A DNA stretch of 5,869 nt from Planctomycetota bacterium (lineage in GTDB: Bacteria; Planctomycetota; Phycisphaerae; UBA1845; CAIVHJ01), in the NCBI GenBank assembly GCA_022573485.1, contig JACZTW010000248.1:1-5869 (forward strand), in the 5' to 3' direction. The notes under the pieces were generated by a model, which searched no databases, was not told where the DNA came from, and saw only the letters and a program-made list of their open reading frames with translations. Positions 1-4,681 of this stretch are shown here, piece after piece. Both the position numbers and the translations under genes were made by a program. How positions within the stretch are numbered: the first letter of the stretch is position 1; each line of letters opens with the position of its first letter.

Positions 1-161
1 TCGGACACGAGAAGCACGCGATTGTGTGCGGCCTTCGGAGACACCCAGGGATTAGGATTCTCTCTGCTGAACTGTGGTCCCTGCACGATCATAGTTGTCG
101 AGGAACCAGCGCACGCAAGACCTACGGCAATCATGATGAGCACAAACGTCTTAGTTGACAT
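1..161 (-). CDS. Small exported protein, 3' end missing (partial)
   Basis: This reading frame is open from an ATG at 161 to the left edge of the window, giving 53 residues with no stop. The N-terminus begins MSTK, continues with a hydrophobic stretch (residues 5-18, FVLIMIAVGLACA) and then a polar segment. This is a typical Sec signal peptide, with a likely signal peptidase I site after A-C-A. C17 could be read as a lipobox cysteine, but the residue at -3 is Gly, so lipidation is doubtful. A second ATG two codons upstream (165-167) sits only 2 nt from the AGGAG motif at 170-174, whereas the ATG at 161 has the ideal 8-nt spacing, so it was chosen. The gene lies immediately behind the membrane-protein gene at 173-640 and is probably translated from the same mRNA. 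I do not recognise the mature part, and its function is unknown. Confidence 0.6.
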   Translation of the reverse strand, partial: MSTKTFVLIMIAVGLACAGSSTTMIVQGPQFSRENPNPWVSPKAAHNRVLLVS

Positions 162-169
162 GACCATTT

Positions 170-174
170 CTCCT
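170..174 (-). promoter_or_regulatory. Ribosome binding site AGGAG overlapping the preceding stop codon
   Basis: On the minus strand AGGAG lies 8 nt before the ATG at 161. It overlaps the TAG stop (173-175) of the upstream membrane-protein gene. This arrangement favours translational coupling and decides the start of the partial gene. Confidence 0.6.
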
Positions 175-640
175 AGGAAATCCAATACACGGCAACAGCT
201 TCGAAGATGCTGCACGCTACCAAAAATATCCAAGACACGGTGATCCGTGTTTGGCGACGTAAATCAAGTTTGGTTGGCGGCGAAGTCAAGCTGGTTCTAT
301 ACGAAAGGGCCAACGGGTAAAGTAGCAGAGACATGATCACGGGAACGGAAAACAAAACGCCCATGATTGGGTTCACGGTGAGAAAGAAGGTAGCCGCACG
401 GAGAGTACACATTGTCGTCACCCAAAAGGTCCAGAGGATGACGCTCGTGACCAGTATGAAATGCGCCTCGCTTGGATCTTTCCAAAAAAGAGCGACGAAC
501 CAGGTGATGAAAAACGGGATCGCGGGAACCATCACCGCCGTTGCGATGAAGGCTTGGTAGCTGATGTTTTGCATAGATGGAGTCCGTGCTTTGCTTACGG
601 ATAGGGGCTGCAGCCACAATATGTGAGAAGACTGAAACAC
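173..640 (-). CDS. Four-helix integral membrane protein, unknown function
   Basis: The 155-residue product has four clear hydrophobic segments, at about residues 30-52, 60-86, 91-113 and 133-154, separated by short loops; the loop at about 115-132 is rich in Arg and Lys. There is no enzyme motif I can name. Aromatic residues, especially Trp and Phe, are abundant in the helices. The start chosen is GTG at 640, because AGGAG lies 5 nt upstream (646-650) and an in-frame TGA lies just beyond it. A later ATG at 574 (residue 23) would still keep all four helices but has no ribosome binding site. The gene is the first of a two-gene unit with the small exported protein at 1-161. The pairing suggests a membrane protein with a partner outside the cytoplasm, but that is inference. 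No family was recognised. Confidence 0.65.
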   Translation of the reverse strand: MFQSSHILWLQPLSVSKARTPSMQNISYQAFIATAVMVPAIPFFITWFVALFWKDPSEAHFILVTSVILWTFWVTTMCTLRAATFFLTVNPIMGVLFSVPVIMSLLLYPLALSYRTSLTSPPTKLDLRRQTRITVSWIFLVACSIFEAVAVYWIS

Positions 641-645
641 AGCAG

Positions 646-650
646 CTCCT
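646..650 (-). promoter_or_regulatory. Ribosome binding site AGGAG deciding a GTG start
   Basis: The minus strand reads GATAGGAG-CTGCT-GTG. The AGGAG is 5 nt before the GTG at 640 and is the main reason to prefer this start over the internal ATG at 574. Confidence 0.5.
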
Positions 651-729
651 ATCCGTCAAGGGCTGTCTACTTGTACTAGCAGAGAGATGAGGCGGCAGAA
701 TGGCTCTCCGGTGCCATTCATCGAAAGTC

Positions 730-757
730 ATTGTACACCAGGGGCACTGTCTAGCAA
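730..757 (-). promoter_or_regulatory. Candidate sigma-70-type promoter for the two-gene minus-strand unit
   Basis: Reading on the minus strand, TTGCTA (757-752) is separated by 16 nt from TACAAT (735-730). The second box matches the -10 consensus at 5 of 6 bases. Transcription would start near 723, leaving a leader of about 80 nt before the GTG at 640. It was found by eye only, and short matches of this kind occur by chance. Confidence 0.3.
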
Positions 758-915
758 GGGCTCCAAGGACTTCTGGCGAGCCGCAATCATATCGGAGTCG
801 CGCAATTGTTGCTTGCGGCGACACTTATGGGGCAAAAAAATTCAGAAATTTTGTCACATCGAGGCTCCTAGATGTGTCTAATATGCCCAAGGCGTTCTTG
901 AGCGTTTTCGGCTCG

Positions 916-1000
916 AAGAGTTCGGGGGACGCAATACTCATCTACAGAAGAGTTCGAGAAGAATTCGGGCAAGAGTTCGGGGGACGCAATACTCATCTAC
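916..1000. repeat. Two identical 30-bp direct repeats, 55-bp period
   Basis: The copies occupy 916-945 and 971-1000 and are identical over 30 bases, beginning AAGAGTTCGGGGGACGC and ending in ACTCATCTAC. The 25-bp spacer carries two degenerate fragments of the repeat start (AGAGTTCG at 950-957 and GAATTCGGG at 961-969). The block looks like a partial tandem duplication of a roughly 55-bp unit. From memory, the string TTCGGGGGAC-x-CAATACT resembles sequences flanking REP-associated IS200-type (Y1) transposase genes. No transposase is visible here, so that link is only inference. Confidence 0.65.
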
Positions 1001-1026
1001 TGATGATTGAGATGAGTACTCTGTCC
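982..1026. repeat. Long imperfect hairpin at the end of the second direct repeat
   Basis: TACTCATCT (990-998) pairs perfectly with AGATGAGTA (1010-1018) across an 11-nt loop. After a few mismatches the arms pair again (GGAC at 982-985 with GTCC at 1023-1026). The right arm lies outside the 30-bp repeat, so only the second repeat copy has a hairpin partner. Confidence 0.5.
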
Positions 1027-1063
1027 ACCGAACTGCGGTGGATTCGAAATGACCGCGTATGCA

Positions 1064-1374
1064 CTGGTGGACAAGCCGCCAGTGGCACCCGCTGCGCAGA
1101 TGAATGCCCCGTAGGGGCATGATGAAAATAGCCCAGCAGTTTACTGCTGGGATGCGAGAGTGCTAACGAGCTGATGAGTCCCGTAGGGACGGCTGAAGTG
1201 AAGCAGGCGTACGTCTCTGAGGTCGAGCGCCTCAGCCGTCCCTACGGGACTGACTCTTGGCCCTAGACTTGGGACCCAGCGATGAATCGCTGGGCTATTC
1301 TCGAATGTCCCTACGGGACGACCAGACGCCAAACAGATGCCTCGCTGGGGTGCCACTGGCGGCTCGTCCACCAG
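1064..1374. repeat. Composite inverted repeat: two diverged copies of a hairpin-bearing element
   Basis: Matching blocks occur in mirror order around a centre near 1214-1219. The outer blocks at 1064-1089 and 1349-1374 agree at 25 of 26 bases. Next come small GGGGC or GGGAC hairpins at 1104-1120 and 1307-1319, then CCCAGC...GCTGGG hairpins with 8-bp stems and 4-nt loops at 1132-1151 and 1275-1294. The innermost blocks at 1177-1196 and 1232-1251 form a perfect 20-bp inverted repeat containing GTCCCGTAGGGAC. Each half is therefore the same ordered set of motifs, diverged from the other mainly by indels and loop changes. Such composites look like non-autonomous mobile or REP-like repeats. They encode nothing believable, though open frames through them give repetitive hypothetical peptides. 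Confidence 0.75.
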
Positions 1375-1392
1375 AGTTGTTGCCGGAACGTA

Positions 1393-1446
1393 TGCCAAAC
1401 GACCAAGTCAGCTCGAGAGATGCTGGCGTAGGCTTGCCGTTTGGCA
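1393..1446. repeat. Short inverted repeat TGCCAAACG / CGTTTGGCA
   Basis: A perfect 9-bp inverted repeat (1393-1401 and 1438-1446) encloses 36 bases. It may be a remnant of the neighbouring repeat cluster, or a site upstream of the thioredoxin-like gene. Nothing else supports a regulatory role. Confidence 0.35.
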
Positions 1447-1485
1447 GCCGTCGCGATGTAGATTGGTCACTGACCGCGAGAGGAA

Positions 1486-1514
1486 TTGCTCGGACTTGTT
1501 CGGGATGGTAGAAT
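1486..1514 (+). promoter_or_regulatory. Candidate sigma-70-type promoter of the thioredoxin-like gene
   Basis: TTGCTC (1486-1491) and TAGAAT (1509-1514) are separated by 17 nt. TAGAAT matches the -10 consensus at 5 of 6 bases. Transcription would start near 1521, only about 16 nt before the ATG at 1537 and just ahead of the ribosome binding site. This placement suits the downstream gene, but it is a by-eye match. Confidence 0.4.
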
Positions 1515-1523
1515 TGCGGCTAA

Positions 1524-1528
1524 AAGGA
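1524..1528 (+). promoter_or_regulatory. Ribosome binding site AAGGA deciding the ATG at 1537
   Basis: AAGGA lies 8 nt before ATG 1537. It supports this start over an upstream in-frame TTG at 1486 that coincides with the candidate -35 box. It also argues that the gene is translated and is not simply a decayed fragment. Confidence 0.55.
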
Positions 1529-1536
1529 ATCCGACC

Positions 1537-2040
1537 ATGAAAATTGCATACAATCGACTTCTGTTATGTTCGCTTGCGGCTGTCGCGAGTGGTGGCGGTT
1601 GTTCAGGCTTGCGGCCGGGGACGGCGGCGCCGGACTTTACGCTGGTCAGCCTCGCCGGTGAAGACGTCAGCCTGTCGCAGTTCAAAGGCCGGCCGGTGGT
1701 GCTGACCTACTTCGCAACGTGGTGACCACCCTGTCGTGCGGAGGCTCCGCACTTGAAGGCGGTTCAGCAGAAGTACGGCGATCGGATTCAGGTCGTTGCG
1801 GTCAACGTCTACGAAGGAAATCGCCCCGCAATTGAGAAGTTCGTGAACGAGCACGAATTGCCGTACACCATCCTGATGCACGGTGACTTGGTGTACCGAG
1901 GATCCTATCGCGGCAGGAGCATCCCTCAGACGTATTTGATCGATCAGCAAGGTCGCATTGCTTATGCCCACCGCGGGTGGTCCGGCGATGGGGATCGCAA
2001 GGAACTGGAAGACCGTATCGACGGGTTGCTCGCGGATTAG
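1537..2040 (+). CDS. TlpA/ResA-like thioredoxin-fold protein, candidate selenoprotein (in-frame TGA read as Sec)
   Basis: With the TGA at 1723-1725 read through, the product has 167 residues, a normal size for a TlpA/ResA-like thiol-disulfide oxidoreductase. Residues 1-22 (K2, R7, hydrophobic 8-17, then GGGC) look like an export signal, possibly with C22 as a lipidated cysteine, although the lipobox is poor. The family's entry motif A-P-D-F (31-34) follows, then V-V-L-T-Y-F-A-T-W, then TGA at residue 63, then P-P-C-R (64-67), giving W-U-P-P-C where relatives have W-C-P-P-C. The frame is kept without any indel. The rest of the fold is intact: VVAVNVYE (86-93), the cis-proline segment S-I-P-Q-T-Y-L-I-D (128-136), and the final helix to a TAG stop. 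The TGA thus replaces the nucleophilic cysteine, the position where selenocysteine is expected. The stem-loop just downstream supports recoding. The role would be reduction or exchange of disulfides in exported proteins. Alternatives are a nonsense mutation or a base-call error. The thioredoxin-like assignment is near certain; Sec insertion is likely but unproven. Confidence 0.8.
1723..1762 (+). promoter_or_regulatory. Candidate bacterial SECIS element: in-frame TGA plus stem-loop
   Basis: The TGA is at 1723-1725. GTGCGGA (1736-1742) pairs perfectly with TCCGCAC (1746-1752) around the loop GGC (1743-1745); the top A-U pair may open to give loop AGGCU. The loop begins 17 nt after the TGA. Bacterial SECIS elements are known to lie inside the coding region directly 3' of the UGA, with the apical loop about 16-37 nt away and a G among its first two bases; all of these fit. 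A weaker lower stem can be drawn between CCACC (1726-1730) and GGCGG (1758-1762) across an internal loop, with one mismatch. Such an element would recruit the elongation factor SelB with Sec-tRNA. Confidence 0.6.
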
Positions 2041-2093
2041 CGATCCATCGCACAAGTTTCCGAACGACAAGAAACCGCAAGCCTCACCCCTAT

Positions 2094-2218
2094 CGAGCCG
2101 CAGCCTTTAGGCTGCGGACCCACGGCGGCAGGTCGAGGTGATTTGCGGTGGGTCCGTCGTGCAGATTGATGCGCTTGGGTTTTGAAGAAGAAGTCCGCAG
2201 CCTGAAGGCTGCGGCTCG
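2094..2218. repeat. Paired hairpin repeat between the thioredoxin-like gene and surE
   Basis: Two 26-bp blocks in inverted orientation (2094-2119 and 2193-2218) match at 25 of 26 bases. Each block is itself a hairpin, CCGCAGCC-loop-GGCTGCGG with loop TTTA in the first and TGAA in the second. Inside the pair, GGACCCAC (2116-2123) can also pair with GTGGGTCC (2148-2155), so alternative foldings compete. The same family occurs at 4682-4732. The first hairpin begins 57 nt after the thioredoxin stop and may slow transcription or protect the mRNA end, but no T-run follows, so it is not a classical terminator. Confidence 0.75.
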
Positions 2219-2243
2219 GGGAGTTGAGAAGAGAACAGTTGTT

Positions 2244-3005
2244 ATGAAGATTCTCCTGACGAATGACGATGGTATTCTGGCGCCGGGCATCGCTGCGATG
2301 TACCGGGCGCTGACGGAGTTGGGCGACGTGTACGTGGTCGCGCCGGATTCGGCGCAATCGGCGTCGGCGCATGCCATCACCGTGCAAAAGCCGATCGCCG
2401 TCTCGCGGATTCACGTGCACAACGAGTTCTACGGCCACAGCGTCGGCGGCCTGCCGGCGGACTGCGTGAAGCTGGGCATCCAAGAATTGATCGGGGCCAC
2501 GCCGGATCTGGTCATCTCGGGCATCAACGACGGCGCCAACGTCAGCATCAACGTGTTGTATTCCGGCACGGTGGCGGCTGCGGCGGACGGGGCGTTTTTC
2601 GGCATACCGTCGATCGCCGTGTCGATGGCCCACGGCGAAGAACTCGATTTCGATCGCGCCGCCCGCATCGCCTTGACGCTGATCAAATCGCTGCTGGAGC
2701 GCGGCATGGCCGGCGGGCAGCTCATCAACATCAACATCCCGCGCCTGGAAGGCGGCAATCCCAAGGGCGTGCGCGTGGCGGCCCAAGCCACCCAAACCAT
2801 GGACGACAAGTACGTCAAGTTCGAGGGGCCTGACAAGCGGATGTACTATTGGCTTGACGGGGAATTCGGCGAGATTCGCGACGTCGATAGCGATCTCAAG
2901 GCAATTACGGAAGGCTACGTGGTCATCACGCCGCTGCACTTCAATCTCACCGACCGCAAGCGCCTCGCCGAACTCGCAAAATGGGACTGGCCGGCGATTG
3001 TTTGA
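2244..3005 (+). CDS. surE: 5'/3'-nucleotidase SurE
   Basis: The 253-residue product is a full-length SurE, a cytoplasmic metal-dependent phosphatase that removes phosphate from nucleoside 5'- and 3'-monophosphates. The N-terminus MKILLTNDDG carries the metal-binding pair D8-D9. S39 lies in P-D-x3-S (34-39), and S-G-I-N-D-G-A-N (92-99) supplies N95, the further metal-ligand region. Y-S-G-T-V-A-A-A-A-D-G (106-116) is the family signature, with Asp where Glu is more usual. The C-terminal Y-V-V-I-T-P-L motif is also typical. The ATG at 2244 was chosen because it gives the standard SurE N-terminus. The frame is open back to 2148, but only by reading through the hairpin repeat. There is no strong ribosome binding site. 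The gene is 203 nt behind the thioredoxin-like gene and converges on the gene at 3175-3738. Confidence 0.95.
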   Translation: MKILLTNDDGILAPGIAAMYRALTELGDVYVVAPDSAQSASAHAITVQKPIAVSRIHVHNEFYGHSVGGLPADCVKLGIQELIGATPDLVISGINDGANVSINVLYSGTVAAAADGAFFGIPSIAVSMAHGEELDFDRAARIALTLIKSLLERGMAGGQLININIPRLEGGNPKGVRVAAQATQTMDDKYVKFEGPDKRMYYWLDGEFGEIRDVDSDLKAITEGYVVITPLHFNLTDRKRLAELAKWDWPAIV

Positions 3006-3007
3006 GT

Positions 3008-3172
3008 CGGAATTAGGCCACTAAGACACAAAGACACGAAGGCAATGGGGAATGAAGGATGGGGAAATGAGCACGCGTCGGAAGCGTCTGTTGAATGTGC
3101 GAGTCTTTTTCTCCATTCTCCATTCTCTATTCTGAATTCTTGGTGTCTTGGTGTCTTAGTGGCCTAATTCCG
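3008..3172. repeat. Large inverted repeat of the 'CCACTAAGACAC' type between convergent genes
   Basis: The arm starting CGGAATTAGGCCACTAAG at 3008 (to 3040) is mirrored at 3137-3172. The outer 22 bases match perfectly and further pairing follows with small gaps. Between the arms, purine-rich GGGAATGAAGGATGGGG-like sequence (3046-3068) faces pyrimidine-rich CTCCATTCTCCATTCT-like sequence (3111-3131), so much of the interior can also pair. The element begins 2 bp after the surE stop and ends 2 bp before the stop of the opposing gene, filling the whole convergent gap. It could fold in either transcript and act as a two-way terminator or mRNA end stabiliser, but that is inference. Similar strings are familiar to me as dispersed intergenic repeats in planctomycetes and other phyla. 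Confidence 0.8.
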
Positions 3173-3174
3173 CC

Positions 3175-3738
3175 TCATGGGATTTCGAAGAATGAGCGGT
3201 AGTCCCGGCCGGCGATTTTGAGCGGCCGCAGGTCGGTGATGAGCCAGCCGTCTTCGAAGAGCTGGAACTTCAGCTCCCAGCTCGACGGCACGTTGCCGGC
3301 CCAGCCGGACAGTTCTACGTGACACATCGAAGAACAACGCACGGTGGCGCGGTCGCCGGCAATCTCGATGACGAATCCGCCGATTGTGGGATTCTCTACC
3401 GAGTATTTATCGAGCAGCATGACCAAATGGTGCCGAAAGTCCTGCCGGGAAAACCGGCCATCGAATTGCGCGTCCGGTTCGATGAGTTCAATGATCGCGT
3501 CAATATCATGCCGTCCGACGGCGTTGGACAGACGAGTCGCCGTGAGCTGGAGCTTTTCGCGGTCGGTCACGACCAGCCATTGGCAGACGAGCAGCAACGG
3601 CGCGATGACCAGGCCGACGAGGAGCGCTCGGACGGCGCGTGGCGTTCTCGTGCGAAACCACAGCCCCCACAGCACAAAGAGCACCGGGGCCAGCACGATC
3701 CCGAGCCAAAATGGGGATTCAAACAGGATCTCGGTCAT
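3175..3738 (-). CDS. Membrane-anchored protein with C-terminal NTF2-like domain
   Basis: From the ATG at 3738 the product has 187 residues. Two hydrophobic segments (about 9-28 and 37-57), joined by an Arg-rich loop (R29, R31, R34, R37), form a helical hairpin. That loop should be cytoplasmic, so both ends of the protein would face outward. Residues about 60-187 have the alternating pattern of an NTF2/SnoaL-like domain: helices with D-I-D-A-I-I-E-L-I, then strands ending in W-E-L-K-F-Q-L-F-E-D-G-W-L-I-T-D. Domains of this type bind ligands or serve as partner-binding modules; no catalytic residues can be assigned. A TTG nine bases upstream (3745-3747) is in frame but lies inside the candidate -10 box, so ATG is preferred. 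There is no strong ribosome binding site. The gene diverges from the one at 3818 and converges on surE. Confidence 0.75.
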   Translation of the reverse strand: MTEILFESPFWLGIVLAPVLFVLWGLWFRTRTPRAVRALLVGLVIAPLLLVCQWLVVTDREKLQLTATRLSNAVGRHDIDAIIELIEPDAQFDGRFSRQDFRHHLVMLLDKYSVENPTIGGFVIEIAGDRATVRCSSMCHVELSGWAGNVPSSWELKFQLFEDGWLITDLRPLKIAGRDYRSFFEIP

Positions 3739-3746
3739 CACTCGCA

Positions 3747-3775
3747 ATCATAGGTGCGGGTTTTGGCGATGTCAT
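3747..3775 (-). promoter_or_regulatory. Candidate promoter giving a nearly leaderless mRNA (minus strand)
   Basis: On the minus strand ATGACA (3775-3770) and TATGAT (3752-3747) are separated by 17 nt; each matches its consensus at 5 of 6 bases. Only 8 nt lie between the -10 box and the ATG at 3738. Transcription starting 6-7 nt after the box would leave a leader of two or three bases. Confidence 0.5.
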
Positions 3776-3782
3776 GGATCGC

Positions 3783-3811
3783 TTGTGCAATCGGCAACGC
3801 TGTGATCTAAT
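3783..3811 (+). promoter_or_regulatory. Candidate promoter giving a leaderless mRNA (plus strand)
   Basis: TTGTGC (3783-3788), a 17-nt spacer and TCTAAT (3806-3811) precede the ATG at 3818 by only 6 nt, so the start codon would be at or next to the first transcribed base. No Shine-Dalgarno motif is present in this stretch, consistent with leaderless translation. Confidence 0.4.
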
Positions 3812-3817
3812 ACACGC

Positions 3818-4573
3818 ATGAGTCCGTTTGATGACCCACAGCCGCCGGCTCCGCAACAGGACGCCTTCGATGCCGAAAGGATGCCCGCCGGCCCTGCGCC
3901 GATGAGCGCCATGGCCGTCGTGGGCTTCGTCAGTTCGCTCATGGTCTGTTGCCCGGTGCTGTCGCCGTTGCTCGGCCTGATCTTCAGCCTCGTCGGCCTG
4001 TCGCAGACCAAAGGCGGCGCGCGCCGCGGCCGCGGTTTGGCCATCGCCGGGTTGATCATCTCCATTGTAGTCATACCGCTGCAGGGCCTGGGAATACCGA
4101 TGGTCGTCGGGCGTGCCAAGGGCTTGTTCCCCATCGCTGTCGCGACGACTTCCTTTCAGTCGGGAGACATCGACGCAGGCATCGCCGCATGGTACGACCT
4201 GGCTTCGGACGATCTCAAGTCCGCGATGACTGAGGATGAATTCGCGACCTGGGTCAACGCGGAATTCAAGAAACATGGTGGGTTGGAGAGTCTCCAACTG
4301 AGCCCGAATCAGGCAGGCTCACCTTCGCCGGACGGAGGACGTACTCAACTACAATGGCGGGCGCAGTTCCCGAGCGAAACCGTGGATGTCTACACGGACA
4401 TTAGCGTGGGCTCCTGGGGGCGCATATTTCTCGAAAACGTCACCATCGGTGATGCGCAATTGATCGAAACGAAGGACTCCCAGCCGGACTCGGGCGCCGG
4501 CGACGAACCGACCGACAAGAAAACCACCGGCGACGAACCAACTGAAAACGAGGACACCGACGAAGGCGGATGA
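3818..4573 (+). CDS. DUF4190-like membrane protein with extracytoplasmic domain and acidic tail
   Basis: The product has 251 residues. A Pro-rich N-terminus (1-31) is followed by two hydrophobic segments (about 32-62 and 73-89). Between and around them, G-L-I-F-S-L-V-G-L-S-Q and G-R-G-L-A-I-A-G-L-I-I-S resemble the DUF4190 pattern (small-residue-rich helix, basic loop, GrGlAiaGl). Residues about 105-219, from F-Q-S-G-D-I-D-A-G-I onward, look like a compact alpha/beta domain of NTF2-like or DUF4864-like type, by pattern only. The last ~30 residues are acidic and low-complexity, with two copies of GDEPT. The start has no ribosome binding site but follows closely on a candidate promoter. The neighbour across the divergent gap has the same plan of two helices plus a small outer domain. 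No biochemical function can be stated. Confidence 0.75.
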   Translation: MSPFDDPQPPAPQQDAFDAERMPAGPAPMSAMAVVGFVSSLMVCCPVLSPLLGLIFSLVGLSQTKGGARRGRGLAIAGLIISIVVIPLQGLGIPMVVGRAKGLFPIAVATTSFQSGDIDAGIAAWYDLASDDLKSAMTEDEFATWVNAEFKKHGGLESLQLSPNQAGSPSPDGGRTQLQWRAQFPSETVDVYTDISVGSWGRIFLENVTIGDAQLIETKDSQPDSGAGDEPTDKKTTGDEPTENEDTDEGG

Positions 4574-4681
4574 CGTTGGCGCAAACGCTGAGGCGATGCG
4601 CCATTTGAGCCGCGGGTTTCGGCCTGCGGCTTGCTGTATCATGGGCGGAAATAACAGTATGTGTTTAGCGTCTCCCTGCTA
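4574..4681. other. Short gap with a weak dyad
   Basis: Nothing coding is evident. GGCGCA (4578-4583) and TGCGCC (4597-4602) can form a 6-bp stem with a 13-nt loop just after the preceding stop codon. No T-run follows, so a terminator cannot be claimed. Confidence 0.3.

Larger units (their letters stand above)
641..915. other. Gap without a convincing gene
   Basis: Open frames cross this stretch on both strands. They have no recognisable domains, run into the repeats on the right or into the membrane-protein gene on the left, and lack good ribosome binding sites. Besides the candidate promoter at 730-757, I see only a weak dyad, GTCACATC (853-860) against GATGTGTC (871-878). Confidence 0.5.

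Noticed and set aside
297..824. A 175-residue minus-strand open frame with a CPWC motif.
   Set aside because: Most of it overlaps the membrane-protein gene in another frame. The unique part has no supporting start signal or family pattern.
916..1000. A minimal CRISPR array (30-bp repeats, 25-bp spacer).
   Set aside because: There are only two repeats, the spacer contains degenerate pieces of the repeat itself, and no cas gene or leader is seen.
700..1122. A 140-residue plus-strand open frame.
   Set aside because: It runs through the direct repeats and into the composite palindrome, has no recognisable domain and no ribosome binding site. Its C-terminal part is simply translated repeat sequence.
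1019..1480. tRNA or structured small RNA gene among the hairpins.
   Set aside because: The stems are explained by inverted repeats. No cloverleaf with an acceptor stem, an anticodon loop and a TTCRA-type T loop could be drawn.
1537..1725. Thioredoxin-like gene as a simple pseudogene, split at the TGA into two separate frames.
   Set aside because: The frame is intact on both sides, the TGA falls precisely on the redox cysteine, and a SECIS-like stem-loop follows. A random nonsense mutation would rarely combine all three. It is kept as the main alternative.
1723..1725. Reassigned genetic code in which TGA encodes an ordinary amino acid.
   Set aside because: TGA is the natural stop of surE (3003-3005), of both genes of the divergent pair (3175-3177 minus, 4571-4573 plus) and of the LOG gene (5838-5840), each at the expected protein length.
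2098..2117. Rho-independent terminator after the thioredoxin-like gene.
   Set aside because: The 8-bp hairpin is strong but is followed by ACCCACGG instead of a T-run. It belongs to a dispersed repeat family.
2148..2243. A longer surE product starting at an upstream in-frame ATG (2148 or 2169).
   Set aside because: The extra residues come from translating the hairpin repeat, and the ATG at 2244 gives the standard SurE N-terminus MKILLTNDDG.
2037..2939. A 300-residue open frame antisense to surE.
   Set aside because: It is rich in Arg, His and Asp, as expected for the opposite strand of a GC-rich gene, and it extends into the repeat region. SurE on the plus strand is certain.
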